Positions 21,384 to 30,387 of a stretch of 64,000 nt of DNA are shown here, piece after piece. The position numbers were made by a program, and so were the translations under genes. The stretch is from Lactiplantibacillus paraplantarum (GTDB lineage Bacteria; Bacillota; Bacilli; Lactobacillales; Lactobacillaceae). Every line of letters begins with the position of its first letter. The first letter of the stretch is position 1. Where the stretch lies: contig NZ_CP032744.1 in the NCBI RefSeq assembly GCF_003641145.1, forward strand, positions 1,798,001 through 1,862,000, in the 5' to 3' direction. The notes under the pieces are model-generated. The model worked only from the letters and a program-made list of their open reading frames with translations. It was not told where the DNA came from and did no database searches.

Positions 21384-22217
21384 TTACTTAAAAGTTGCAT
21401 TCAAACACTGAATACCAATAGTTGCTGGCTCCGAAATAAGATACATCCATTTTCCATCACTCGCACGGGTAACTGCAAAGCTACCGATATTGAAGTCCGG
21501 TAATGCAGCTTTGATTTGTGCTGTCATGAACCGCGGAATCATCACTTGACCATTATTCTGCAAATCAACATTCATTGTTAATTCCGTCATTAGCGGAACA
21601 CCGGCATACGAAGTTGTTTGTGCAATACCAGCGCCATTGTAATAGCCCCATGCTTTAAATCTGGGATAATCGTTCAGATTCAGTTTGGCGGTATCAATTG
21701 CGTAGGACTTTTCATTCAGTACAACTGCTACTTGTTGGTTCTGAACATAGGTCGTTGTCGCTAATCCATTCGGATCAACCGCAACCGTCACATTCTGGAT
21801 TTGACCAACGACCACAGTAACGGCCAACTTGAATTCCAACAAAACTTTATCTGCAAAACTAGGCATCATTTCAGCTTCTACAGCCTTGATTACCGCGTAT
21901 AGAATTTCACTGCCACCAGTTTCCTTAGCATAAATGCCAATCGCATTAACTGGATAGCTAATTTCTAGATCACGATTCGTAAAAAAAACTTCGACTTGCT
22001 TTAACGTATGATCATCTAGTCTGACAATAGAATTGTCCGTCAGTACACCACTCTGCATCTCATCCGGCATCGCTGTTAATTCACCAACGCTTACTGTCGA
22101 TAGGTCTTTGCTACTTGCGGTCGTGCGTGTCAGCGAGAAGGTTGTTTTACCCGCTGCTGCTCGACTTGCTAATAATAAGCCTGCACTTGTCAATTGTGAA
22201 TTTGCATATGTTGCCAT
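21384..22217 (-). CDS. Baseplate-attached tail-fibre protein
   Basis: The protein has 277 residues. The N-terminal half (ATYANSQLTSAGLLLASRAA ... VFFTNRDLEISYPVNAIGIY) matches the phage tail-fibre N-terminal family that attaches to the baseplate after XkdU (compare gpH of P2-like phages). The C-terminal half is variable. It likely links the baseplate to the receptor-binding fibres. It starts one base before the XkdU-like stop. Confidence 0.75.
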   Translation of the reverse strand: MATYANSQLTSAGLLLASRAAAGKTTFSLTRTTASSKDLSTVSVGELTAMPDEMQSGVLTDNSIVRLDDHTLKQVEVFFTNRDLEISYPVNAIGIYAKETGGSEILYAVIKAVEAEMMPSFADKVLLEFKLAVTVVVGQIQNVTVAVDPNGLATTTYVQNQQVAVVLNEKSYAIDTAKLNLNDYPRFKAWGYYNGAGIAQTTSYAGVPLMTELTMNVDLQNNGQVMIPRFMTAQIKAALPDFNIGSFAVTRASDGKWMYLISEPATIGIQCLNATFK

Positions 22218-22859
22218 TTAACTCACCTCCTTTAATTGTGTACTCTCAGCGGTCACAGACGTGTTGACCGTGACATGTTGCACGGTACCGACGCGCATAA
22301 TTTCATCCGCTAACAGCATAAAACTGACTGGTTCCGCATCTACACTAGTTGCAACCGCAACTTGAACTGCTTGGCCAGCATTAAATTGCTCGACTGTCCG
22401 CTCTGTACGTCGCGTTGTTATTTGATAGGTTAAATTGGCTGGAACATAAACATTCAACAAATAGCGTAGCCGTTTGATTTGTGTAACACTCACATCCGCT
22501 TCCAAGCTGATGGTGCTCAAGATTGAATTGATCGCATCAACTTCAATATCAGCCGGTATCTGCATTGCCTTAACAAGCGAACGAAAATAGCCAATTGTGA
22601 TTGGCTGTGGCGGTAAGATACGCATCAAAATGTCGTACCGTCGCTCTTCCAAAGTAGCCCCTGATTCAGGTGTGATTCCCAGTTGATATTCGAATAACGA
22701 CAATCCTTGGGCATCCGCCGTAAAGACGTATTGATTCATCAATATTCGATTCAGTTGGTCCGTATTCGCATCAACTGCCACCTGTTCAGCATTGACTAGC
22801 GAATGCATTTCCACAATATCATCATAATAATCTGGTAAATAGTCACTTAATTTAGCCAT
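22218..22859 (-). CDS. xkdU: XkdU-like baseplate protein (DUF2313)
   Basis: The protein has 213 residues. LSDYLPDYYDDIVEMHSLVN and the RRYDILMRILPPQPITIGYF region match the XkdU/YmfQ family, equivalent to gpI-type baseplate wedge proteins of contractile tails. It overlaps xkdT by eight bases, and the order xkdS-T-U is that of PBSX. Confidence 0.82.
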   Translation of the reverse strand: MAKLSDYLPDYYDDIVEMHSLVNAEQVAVDANTDQLNRILMNQYVFTADAQGLSLFEYQLGITPESGATLEERRYDILMRILPPQPITIGYFRSLVKAMQIPADIEVDAINSILSTISLEADVSVTQIKRLRYLLNVYVPANLTYQITTRRTERTVEQFNAGQAVQVAVATSVDAEPVSFMLLADEIMRVGTVQHVTVNTSVTAESTQLKEVS

Positions 22860-24000
22860 TGAAGTCCACCACTCCCATCACTGGTAGCTGTGATACCGTA
22901 TTGTTGAATACCAAATCAATATCAGCTGCTTGTCCATTTAATAGTGGTAACGAGGCATTAACAACTCCATCAACCTTCATCAGCTGAGTTAGGATTTGCG
23001 CACGATAGATTGTCAATTGGTATCCTCGGCCAGTCACCGCATCGACATTATTCCAGTCGGTACGCTTTTGTTTGAAATAGGCTTCAATTCCTGTCTCAAT
23101 CGCCGAACGAACGGCCTCAACAGTAATCTGACTATCAACTTCAATGGTGGTAGTAACATTAATTACCAGCTCAGTCGGTGCAACGACCGTGACCTGATGT
23201 CCAATTGGCGCAAGTCCATATCCTTCCCCAGTAACCTCATCTGGATCAATCGTATTCTTTACTTGATTCAATAGGTCAGTACTTGCAGCTCGTAAATCAT
23301 TGTCAATAATGACTAGCTTTACAGTGCCGCCACCGTGCCACGCCGGATAAACTTGACCGGCGCCAACGTCCTCAATTCCAGCTAGCATCTTTAAATAATC
23401 GGCCACATTCCCACCATAAGCATTGTATGAGTCAGGCGAGAGTAATCGCTCACGTAGATGATCATCAGTTTCAGCATCGCGGGCTGGTACCGGCACTGCA
23501 GTGATTTCAGCCCACGATAGCGAATCATTCGGCGTCACTGGTAATATTTGGCCACGATAGCCATTAGGGCCGCTTCCTACTGATTCAGCAACTAAATAGC
23601 CTACGCCGTCGCCGACAATTTCAGCCACTTTATAAAAGAACGGCTCATCGCCTAGACTTGCAAACCGGTCACCGACCTGCACATTAGTCACCGGCTGTCC
23701 GTCAGCATCGGTAAATTTGGCGCTGGCTTTGGCCGCAGTCGCTGGCTGTCGCGATGTTCCTTTCTCGACAGCCCGATAATCCAAGAACTCGCTTTGTGCA
23801 GTTAATGTATATGTCTGACGGACAATCTTTGCTGCATCCATAGAACTTTCCGCCATTGCGGATGCAGCTGGCGCTAGCGCATCATAGATAATTGAGCCTT
23901 CACGTTTATCAACCGTATCAGAAACTTTTGCCAACATTTTATCCAGCCAATAGTCAAAGTCTTGGGCTTCCAACTGATTGGCTAAGTCATCAGGATTCAT
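22852..24000 (-). CDS. xkdT: XkdT-like baseplate J protein
   Basis: The protein has 382 residues. The Baseplate_J family is recognised from EGSIIYDALAPAASAMAESS near the N-terminus, the central RDAETDDHLRERLLSPDSYN and the C-terminal QLTIYRAQILTQLMKVDGVV. It forms the wedge of the contractile baseplate. The ATG at 24000 is nine bases after AGGAGG; a nearer ATG at 24006 is too close. It overlaps the xkdS end by 11 bases. Confidence 0.9.
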   Translation of the reverse strand: MNPDDLANQLEAQDFDYWLDKMLAKVSDTVDKREGSIIYDALAPAASAMAESSMDAAKIVRQTYTLTAQSEFLDYRAVEKGTSRQPATAAKASAKFTDADGQPVTNVQVGDRFASLGDEPFFYKVAEIVGDGVGYLVAESVGSGPNGYRGQILPVTPNDSLSWAEITAVPVPARDAETDDHLRERLLSPDSYNAYGGNVADYLKMLAGIEDVGAGQVYPAWHGGGTVKLVIIDNDLRAASTDLLNQVKNTIDPDEVTGEGYGLAPIGHQVTVVAPTELVINVTTTIEVDSQITVEAVRSAIETGIEAYFKQKRTDWNNVDAVTGRGYQLTIYRAQILTQLMKVDGVVNASLPLLNGQAADIDLVFNNTVSQLPVMGVVDFNG

Positions 24001-24421
24001 TCGCATGCACCTCCTTTTCAACACTCATGGTGCCATATACCGTTTCAACCGTAGCTGTGATGTCTAAAGTAGTCGCATTTACTTGTACGATGCTTTCAAC
24101 CACTACATCATCAACCCGATCATCCGCCTGTAAAGCTTCTTGCAACATTCGTTCGACTTCAACGGTGGCATAGTCAAAGCTTTTTCCCAGCAGTTCACTA
24201 AAATCATTACCATACTGGTCAGAATAAATGGGAAAGACAAACCTTTCAGTCCGCATCACCTTATCAACGGCTTGAACCATTGCGTCATAGTCATCAACCA
24301 TACCAACGATGTGCCCGTCTACTACTTGATAAGTTCTCGAGGGCAACGTGACTTCTTCCACTTCGTCCGCCAGGTCATCAACTGTAACGCCATCGTCGAC
24401 TGTTTCAATTTCATCCGCCAT
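23990..24421 (-). CDS. xkdS: XkdS-like baseplate protein (DUF2634)
   Basis: The protein has 143 residues from the ATG at 24421 (MADEIETVDD) after GAGGTGAG. The core RFVFPIYSDQYGNDFSELLG matches DUF2634/XkdS, a gp25-like wedge protein related to lysozyme-fold baseplate components. It stands between xkdR and xkdT as in PBSX. Confidence 0.85.
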   Translation of the reverse strand: MADEIETVDDGVTVDDLADEVEEVTLPSRTYQVVDGHIVGMVDDYDAMVQAVDKVMRTERFVFPIYSDQYGNDFSELLGKSFDYATVEVERMLQEALQADDRVDDVVVESIVQVNATTLDITATVETVYGTMSVEKEVHANES

Positions 24422-24431
24422 TGCTCTCACC

Positions 24432-24734
24432 TCAGACTTTATCAAAAATATAAAATGACTGGCCACCATCACTGCGAATCATCGCAACGTGGTCTCCAGT
24501 CTTTAACCCATTCTTAATTTGTACCTTTTTATCACTACCGTCGACTTTTACGATCGTCTCATAGTCACTGACAGCTCTTCCCGTAGTCAGAAACACATTG
24601 GTCAGCATTAAATTATTGCCAAGCTGAACCTGTAGCGGAGTCGTACCCACAACTGTGCCGTAAACAACATCAGCATAGTCCGACTGGCTGCCACCTCTAC
24701 TCTTCAGCATACTAAGTAGCCACTCACCGGCCAT
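24432..24734 (-). CDS. xkdR: XkdR-like baseplate protein (DUF2577)
   Basis: The protein has 100 residues with a beta-rich DUF2577 pattern (DVVYGTVVGTTPLQVQLGNN ... GLKTGDHVAMIRSDGGQSFY). It is an OB-like baseplate hub accessory in PBSX-type tails. It abuts xkdQ by three bases. Confidence 0.8.
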   Translation of the reverse strand: MAGEWLLSMLKSRGGSQSDYADVVYGTVVGTTPLQVQLGNNLMLTNVFLTTGRAVSDYETIVKVDGSDKKVQIKNGLKTGDHVAMIRSDGGQSFYIFDKV

Positions 24735-24737
24735 CTT

Positions 24738-25757
24738 TTACACCTTCATTTCTATTTCGCAAGTATATTTAGTTCCAAAATGATGTGTCGCCTTGGTAAT
24801 GAGCACTGAACGGGTCCCAAGACCAATGTCCTTCAAGCTCTGAATTTTGACGTACACTGCATTACCAGCAATCAGATCAATATCGCCTAACGTCGTGAGC
24901 GTCAAGGTGTATGCTTGCTTGTTTTTCGACTTTAATAATGCTTTAGCTTGCTCCATCATCTGTGCTTTGTTCGACTTATCCTTCGCATTTTCTACGTGTT
25001 GAAGCCGGCCCCAGTTATCAATATTATGACGACTACTTGCAGTAACAGTAGTGTAATGCGTATCCTTAGCACTCTTGCCACTAGCAGTCGCTGTACTCTT
25101 CTGACCTTTAGTCTCATCCTCTCGAACGATTCGTACCACGGTTGCAGCATCATCAATACTGCGTTCGTATTGAAATTTAGTCATCAATGACTTGTCCCCC
25201 ACAACTGTCGTTAACGCCTTGTACGGAGCCTTCCGAAGTTCAACCACATCATAATTTGCAGCCACAAAATACAGATTACCAGTTGCTTTCTCGGTGTTTT
25301 CAATCGACGTTTTCAGCATATCAAAATAGCTTTTACTATCACAGACTTCCGCCGCTAGCTTATGACTACTAGCGCTGACAATGCTGTGACTGATTTGAGC
25401 CATATTGCAAACTTTACTAAAACGCTGACTCAACGTCGATACCGGCCAAACAAGGGAATCTTCATTTTTCAAGTAACGAAGTTTATCATAGGCAGTCACT
25501 GTGAACTTTTCTGGTTCATATTTGAAATCGAAAATATAGCCGTAAAAAATTCTGATACCATCCCAATAGAATTTAACAATGTCCCCGTTATGCGGTGTGA
25601 ATCCTTCATCAACCTCGACAATATCAAACTCCAATGAACCGGCCGAATAATTCAAGTCAGTCGTCCAAGTAATCGAATCATTGACTAACAGGTTACGGAT
25701 GTCCCACACAATCGCCCCTTCACCGCGATGTTGGACCGTCATCGTCGTTACTGCCAT
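24738..25757 (-). CDS. xkdQ: XkdQ-like baseplate hub protein
   Basis: The protein has 339 residues. It matches XkdQ/YqbQ (gpD-like hub): an N-terminal beta domain (WTTDLNYSAGSLEFDIVEVD, NGDIVKFYWDGIRIFYGYIF) and a C-terminal DIDLIAGNAVYVKIQSLKDI segment. The hub sits at the tail tip under the tape measure. The start has GGAATG spacing typical of this tightly packed operon. Confidence 0.87.
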   Translation of the reverse strand: MAVTTMTVQHRGEGAIVWDIRNLLVNDSITWTTDLNYSAGSLEFDIVEVDEGFTPHNGDIVKFYWDGIRIFYGYIFDFKYEPEKFTVTAYDKLRYLKNEDSLVWPVSTLSQRFSKVCNMAQISHSIVSASSHKLAAEVCDSKSYFDMLKTSIENTEKATGNLYFVAANYDVVELRKAPYKALTTVVGDKSLMTKFQYERSIDDAATVVRIVREDETKGQKSTATASGKSAKDTHYTTVTASSRHNIDNWGRLQHVENAKDKSNKAQMMEQAKALLKSKNKQAYTLTLTTLGDIDLIAGNAVYVKIQSLKDIGLGTRSVLITKATHHFGTKYTCEIEMKV

Positions 25758-25760
25758 TCC

Positions 25761-26453
25761 TTACACCGCCTTTACTGCAGATTTTTTCACCCATCCGCGC
25801 CAACCGCCGCTAAGCGTCGTCACGTGATATGGATAAGCTCTTCCGAGAGCGATAAAGTTCACTTTGCGAATGGTGTTATGCTCAGTCTGGCCAGGTCCCC
25901 GTCCATAACTATCAACGTGCAAGCGGCCATTTACGATTACCTTCGAGCCTCGCCCAATTTTTTTGGGTGGCTTTGGCCGCGGCTTTCCTTTTTTCGCAAC
26001 TTTTTTCTTAGCAATTTTCATTTTTTCAGCTTTATAAGTTTTATACTCCGTTAGATCTAACGTGAAGGTGTATTCATCCGCATTTGCATTTTCCATCCCG
26101 TAATTAAAGCTAGCAACTGTCATCTTCAGTGAAATTTTAGTTCCAGAAACAACCAAGCGAATTGGCTTTTTTGACTTTTGAGCCGCAATAATCCAATCAA
26201 TATACTTTTGAGCCGAACTAAGTGGCTTGGAGGCAGTCACATAACGCACATTCTTAGTCGTGACTGGCAAAATACTTTCTATTGACAGTGTTCGCAATTT
26301 AACTTCACCAATTCTGTTGATTTCGCCAAGCTTGACAACTTCTTCGGTTGCATCGTTGGTTTCATAGTTAACTTTTAATTCTTGTGGGTTAACCGGTAGC
26401 TCAATCGTTTTGTTCTTGTTATCGGTCAGATACACACCAATATGTTTTGCCAT
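25761..26453 (-). CDS. xkdP: XkdP-like tail protein with non-LysM C-terminus
   Basis: The protein has 230 residues. The N-terminal 140 residues match XkdP (IELPVNPQELKVNYETNDAT, LRTLSIESILPVTTKNVRYV, IRLVVSGTKISLKMTVASFN). PBSX XkdP ends in a LysM domain. Here a basic, Pro-rich linker leads to a small SH3-like fold (KVIVNGRLHVDSYGRGPGQT ... GGWRGWVKKSAV), probably an alternative wall-binding module. It is part of the tail tip, next to the tape measure. Confidence 0.82.
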   Translation of the reverse strand: MAKHIGVYLTDNKNKTIELPVNPQELKVNYETNDATEEVVKLGEINRIGEVKLRTLSIESILPVTTKNVRYVTASKPLSSAQKYIDWIIAAQKSKKPIRLVVSGTKISLKMTVASFNYGMENANADEYTFTLDLTEYKTYKAEKMKIAKKKVAKKGKPRPKPPKKIGRGSKVIVNGRLHVDSYGRGPGQTEHNTIRKVNFIALGRAYPYHVTTLSGGWRGWVKKSAVKAV

Positions 26454-26468
26454 TATTCACTCACCTCT

Positions 26469-29400
26469 TTAGCTCATCGCCGTGCCATTTTTACGAATCA
26501 AATAATTCTCAAGCTCGCGAGCGATAGTTTCGCCATCAAGTGCACCATTACCGCTGCTAACCACTTGAATTGCACCTGGTTGTACTTGAACAACCATACT
26601 TGAAGCATCGCCATAATGGTTAGCTGTCACCGTTTCACGAGCATTATCGCCAAATGGCGTCGTAGCCGGAACATCGCTTATATGGCTTCCTGTAGCTCCG
26701 AATTGAATCTGACCATTAGCAGTGATAGAACTACCGCTCATTCCATTAATCGCATTAGACACATTACCAATGACTTCTAATGCTCTATTGAAGCCAGCTG
26801 CTAGTTGATCACCAGGGTTTAGCCCAGTTAAACCAAAATTTCCTAACGATGAGTCAATATTGGCAGCACTCACTGCTGACGTTGCCATCTTAGCTCCCGC
26901 CTTACTAATCAACGAGCTAGTTCCATTCATCCCGATTGCCATACCTTGGCCCATATAGTCACCAATTTCAGCAAATAACCGCGATGGTGAATGAATTTTA
27001 GCAGCTGCACGAGCAGCACGATTAGCTTGTGCAATCAGGGCATTTGCAGCCGCAGTAACCGTTCCTAATCTCGACCGCATTCCGGCGGCCAATCCGGCAC
27101 TAATCATGGCACCAGCCGAACGGGCAGCACTAACACCACTCTTCATTGCACTGGTAGCAGCATTAACTAAGGCGTGTGCGGCAGACCGTGCATTACCTGT
27201 TCCGCCTTTAAAGGCGCTAACAAATTTATTAACCGCATCTCGTGCAATAGATCCTAATGTATTTAGTCCGGTCTTAACAACACTAACCGCGCTGACCATT
27301 GTTTTTAGGCTAGCGGCAGCTGATGCAGCTTTGTTTGCTATTGAAGCAACCTGAGTCGCTACAAGTTTCGTTGCTACTCCCAATGCAGCCATACCGATAG
27401 CAGACGCGGCGGCAGCGATTCCTAGCCCTGCGAGAACAAGGGCAGTGGCAGCAGCCACCAGCACAATAGCAGCAAGTCCGATCATTGCCATCATTGCTCC
27501 CATCATAACCATCGTTAAACCGACCATCGCCATCATCCCTCCAGCCATAACCAGCATCAGACCAGCCATCGCCATCATTGCTCCAGCCATAACCATCACA
27601 AGGCCTGTAAAAGCCATCATCGCTCCGGCCATAACCAGCATCAAGCCAACCATCGCCATCATTGCTCCAGCCATAACTAATATTAGCCCCATTGCGGCAA
27701 CCATTGCACCGGCCATAACTAGCATTAGTGCAACACCTAGCATCATTATTCCAACTGCAGCCACCAATGACATTGGTGCTACTAACATCAAACTTACCGC
27801 TAATAGCATCATTCCAACCCCAGCAATCAAGCCCGTTGCGGCAATCCCCATTAGGGCCACGCTCATTAATAGCAAACCAATTGCGGCAACCATACTAAAC
27901 ACGGCCACTAACGGCATTGCTACGGCTAGAATCATCATTCCAACTGCTGCAATCATCACTGTTACTGCTACCATGGTCATTGCTACGCCTAATAGCAACA
28001 AACCAATCGCAGCTAGCATGGACAACGGTGCTAGTAGCACCATACTAACCGCCAATATCATCATGCCAACTCCAGCAATCAAACCTGTAACGGCAATGAC
28101 AGTTAAAGCCACACTCATAAGTAACAGTCCGACAGCCGCAATCATACTGAATACGGCAATCAACGGCAATGTGATTGCCAGCATCAACATCCCAACAGCA
28201 GCGATAATAACAGTCACCACGATGGCAGCCATTGCAACGGCAAATAGCAGCGCTCCCACGGCTGCGATAACAAATCCAACACCTAAGATTAATAAGGAAG
28301 CTCCTAATAGAATAAGACCCACTGCAGCAACAATAGCAGCCAAACCGAAGACGGCAACCGCACCAGCAAGCGCTAATAGTCCAATAGCGGCACTAACACC
28401 ATACTGAGAAATCAACGGCAATTGAGTTGCTAATAGCGCCAAGCCAGCCGATGCAAGTAACACCGCAATACCAATCAATAGTAAAGCAGCACCAAGAATT
28501 AAGAATCCCACCGCACCTCCGATTAAGGACGGTCCGAGTAGTTTAACGATGACAGCTAATACAGCGACAGCCGCAATCATTCCAAAGAACATTGCAATAG
28601 CTGGCCAACCAGCTGACACCAGCTTGATTGTTGCGTTCGCAATCATCAATAGTCCCGCGCCTGCTAAAGCAGCGCCAGCACCAATCAGAACCATAGCAAT
28701 CCCTAGCTTCAACATTGATGTCGCAGCCGCTCCCGTCTTACCGGGTTCTGGTACTGGAATTTCTGGAACTTTAGGTGTCTTTTGAAACATTGATAATGCT
28801 GATCTAATCCCTTTAAGCGCTTGGAACCCTTTCATCGCAGTGACAACCAAACCAACTGCCACCGCCACTGCTTTGATTTGTCCTGGGCTCATTTTTGATA
28901 AAGCATTCAGGCCGGCAATCAGAACCGTGAACTTTAATCCCTGCATTCCAGACTTCATAACGACAAACGCGGCCCCAATCGTTTTAAGCGTTCCTGGGCT
29001 TAGCTTACTTACAGCATCCGCTACCGCGCTAATCGATTTAGCCGCGCCTTTGATTGTGTTACCCGCCAATTCACCAAAACTCTTGAACGGATTTTTACCA
29101 CCACCTGCCAGCTTCCCAAACACTCGTTTGGCAGACGCACCCAGAGTCGTAAACATAGACTGTACCGACTTGATAGCGCCAGTGTCCGTAAATCCGGCCC
29201 ACATTTGTTTTGCATTTGCGACGACGGTTTTAAATGCATTCATCGCACCATCAGCAATTGGCTTAAAATCAATTTTATTAATGGAGTCAGACAAGCTGGA
29301 TACCATTTTAATACCAACTTGACTTGCGCTATCAAAGGCATCTTGCAACTTAATGGCGACACCTTCTTTGAGTCCATCAACTGCTTGTCCGACAGTCTTA

Positions 29401-30152
29401 AATTGTGTTGCCATCTTAGTAAAGCCTTTATTAGTCCCAGCTTTTGAGACAGCATTGAAGAAATCCTGTGTTTTAACTTTGCCGTTTTGAATATCCTGAA
29501 CTAATTGTGCAGTGGATCTGTGCATTGTTTTAGCGACTGCAGCCATACCAGCTGGTGATTGTTGCATCATCAATTTAAAATCAGCCCATTGTACTTTAGG
29601 CATGGCAGCCATCTGAGTAGCTTGCTGACTCAAAGTCTTCATCGCTTGTGCCGGATCTTCAGAGGCGGATGCTAGCCCACCAAATCCTTTAACCAACGAT
29701 GTCGTGTTCTTTGTACCAACTGCTGCTAGCTGGCTATAAGTTGAAGCCATATCTGATGCAGAATAAATTGTTTGTTGCGCAAACTTTGATAAACTTCCAC
29801 GAGCGGCAGAGATTTGCTTGGGGCTTTGTCCAATCATGGACATGTTCCCGTTAAACGTTTGCCATGCCTTGCTGGAATCGTTCAATTCGCCAATCATTGA
29901 GCCAATCCCCGATGAGGCAATTCCAATGCCTTTACTAATACCGCCACCAATAACATTGGCACCTAATACAGACTTAAATACCCCACCAGTTTCAGCGGCA
30001 GACTTGTTAAGACTGCTGAATGGATTGGCGCCTGCCATTCCAGACTTGAAACGTGAAAACATCGACTGTCCCTGACTTAATTTACTGTTTAGTTTGTCTA
30101 GTGGTGATGTGAATCCGTCTAGAATTTTAATTGTTGCGCTTACAGTTGACAT
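26469..30152 (-). CDS. Tail tape-measure protein with long hydrophobic repeat array
   Basis: The protein has about 1227 residues, the largest gene. The N-terminal region (TVSATIKILDGFTSPLDKLN; MIGQSPKQISAARGSLSKFA) matches the tape-measure family, and the C-terminal region (IHSPSRLFAEIGDYMGQGMA) is the usual end. Residues about 570-891 are a remarkable array of 12 units of 21 residues and then 5 of 14, almost wholly Ala/Val/Leu/Ile/Met/Gly. It sets tail length and is ejected with the DNA, perhaps forming a membrane channel. The ATG at 30152 is preferred, eight bases after GGAGG; the ATG at 30158 is too close. Confidence 0.92.
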   Translation of the reverse strand: MSTVSATIKILDGFTSPLDKLNSKLSQGQSMFSRFKSGMAGANPFSSLNKSAAETGGVFKSVLGANVIGGGISKGIGIASSGIGSMIGELNDSSKAWQTFNGNMSMIGQSPKQISAARGSLSKFAQQTIYSASDMASTYSQLAAVGTKNTTSLVKGFGGLASASEDPAQAMKTLSQQATQMAAMPKVQWADFKLMMQQSPAGMAAVAKTMHRSTAQLVQDIQNGKVKTQDFFNAVSKAGTNKGFTKMATQFKTVGQAVDGLKEGVAIKLQDAFDSASQVGIKMVSSLSDSINKIDFKPIADGAMNAFKTVVANAKQMWAGFTDTGAIKSVQSMFTTLGASAKRVFGKLAGGGKNPFKSFGELAGNTIKGAAKSISAVADAVSKLSPGTLKTIGAAFVVMKSGMQGLKFTVLIAGLNALSKMSPGQIKAVAVAVGLVVTAMKGFQALKGIRSALSMFQKTPKVPEIPVPEPGKTGAAATSMLKLGIAMVLIGAGAALAGAGLLMIANATIKLVSAGWPAIAMFFGMIAAVAVLAVIVKLLGPSLIGGAVGFLILGAALLLIGIAVLLASAGLALLATQLPLISQYGVSAAIGLLALAGAVAVFGLAAIVAAVGLILLGASLLILGVGFVIAAVGALLFAVAMAAIVVTVIIAAVGMLMLAITLPLIAVFSMIAAVGLLLMSVALTVIAVTGLIAGVGMMILAVSMVLLAPLSMLAAIGLLLLGVAMTMVAVTVMIAAVGMMILAVAMPLVAVFSMVAAIGLLLMSVALMGIAATGLIAGVGMMLLAVSLMLVAPMSLVAAVGIMMLGVALMLVMAGAMVAAMGLILVMAGAMMAMVGLMLVMAGAMMAFTGLVMVMAGAMMAMAGLMLVMAGGMMAMVGLTMVMMGAMMAMIGLAAIVLVAAATALVLAGLGIAAAASAIGMAALGVATKLVATQVASIANKAASAAASLKTMVSAVSVVKTGLNTLGSIARDAVNKFVSAFKGGTGNARSAAHALVNAATSAMKSGVSAARSAGAMISAGLAAGMRSRLGTVTAAANALIAQANRAARAAAKIHSPSRLFAEIGDYMGQGMAIGMNGTSSLISKAGAKMATSAVSAANIDSSLGNFGLTGLNPGDQLAAGFNRALEVIGNVSNAINGMSGSSITANGQIQFGATGSHISDVPATTPFGDNARETVTANHYGDASSMVVQVQPGAIQVVSSGNGALDGETIARELENYLIRKNGTAMS
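27480..28445 (-). repeat. Tape-measure coding repeats: 12 x 63 bp then 5 x 42 bp
   Basis: In protein terms each unit starts with Gly. Units 1-12 (28445-27690) have 21 residues and units 13-17 (27689-27480) have 14, so both are multiples of seven. Units 5, 6, 7 and 8 resemble units 9, 10, 11 and 12 in order, a higher-order period of 252 bp. Units 13-17 are variants of GLMLVMAGAMMAMV. Confidence 0.85.
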
Positions 30153-30195
30153 ACTCATGGCCTCCTTTCTTTTATGTACAAACAAACTAGAAGAC

Positions 30196-30387
30196 TCAGT
30201 GCCTTCTAGCTTTTCGTTTAGCGTCTTTTTCTTGACGTCGTTCTTCCTTAACTCTTATGTCAATCCCAGCGATCACGAGTGCCTTTTCTCGGATAGTTAG
30301 GGCTGTGTACTGTGACGGGGTCCAGTTGAAGTTATTCATCGTATAGAAATAGTATGAAAAATCTGCACCTTCACCGTCTTGAATTAT
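30196..30387 (-). CDS. Second tail-assembly chaperone frame, made by -1 frameshift from xkdN
   Basis: This frame has 63 codons (IIQDGEGADFSYYFYTMNNF, then WTPSQYTALTIREKALVIAG and a basic tail) and is open right back to the slippery run at the end of xkdN. It resembles the T portion of G/GT-type chaperones. An ATG inside (MNNFNWTPSQ) lacks a good ribosome site, so the product is most likely an XkdN fusion of about 205 residues. It lies between the tube/chaperone gene and the tape measure, the classic place. Confidence 0.7.
   Translation of the reverse strand: MIQDGEGADFSYYFYTMNNFNWTPSQYTALTIREKALVIAGIDIRVKEERRQEKDAKRKARRH

Noticed and set aside
27480..27689. 42-bp tandem repeats considered as a CRISPR array
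   Set aside because: Units are contiguous coding repeats without unique spacers, in frame within the tape-measure gene.
27445..28407. A 320-residue plus-strand open frame opposite the tape-measure gene
   Set aside because: It is the antisense of the Ala/Met/Gly-rich repeat array, whose codon make-up avoids stops on the other strand. Its Pro/Ile/Ala-only composition is not protein-like.
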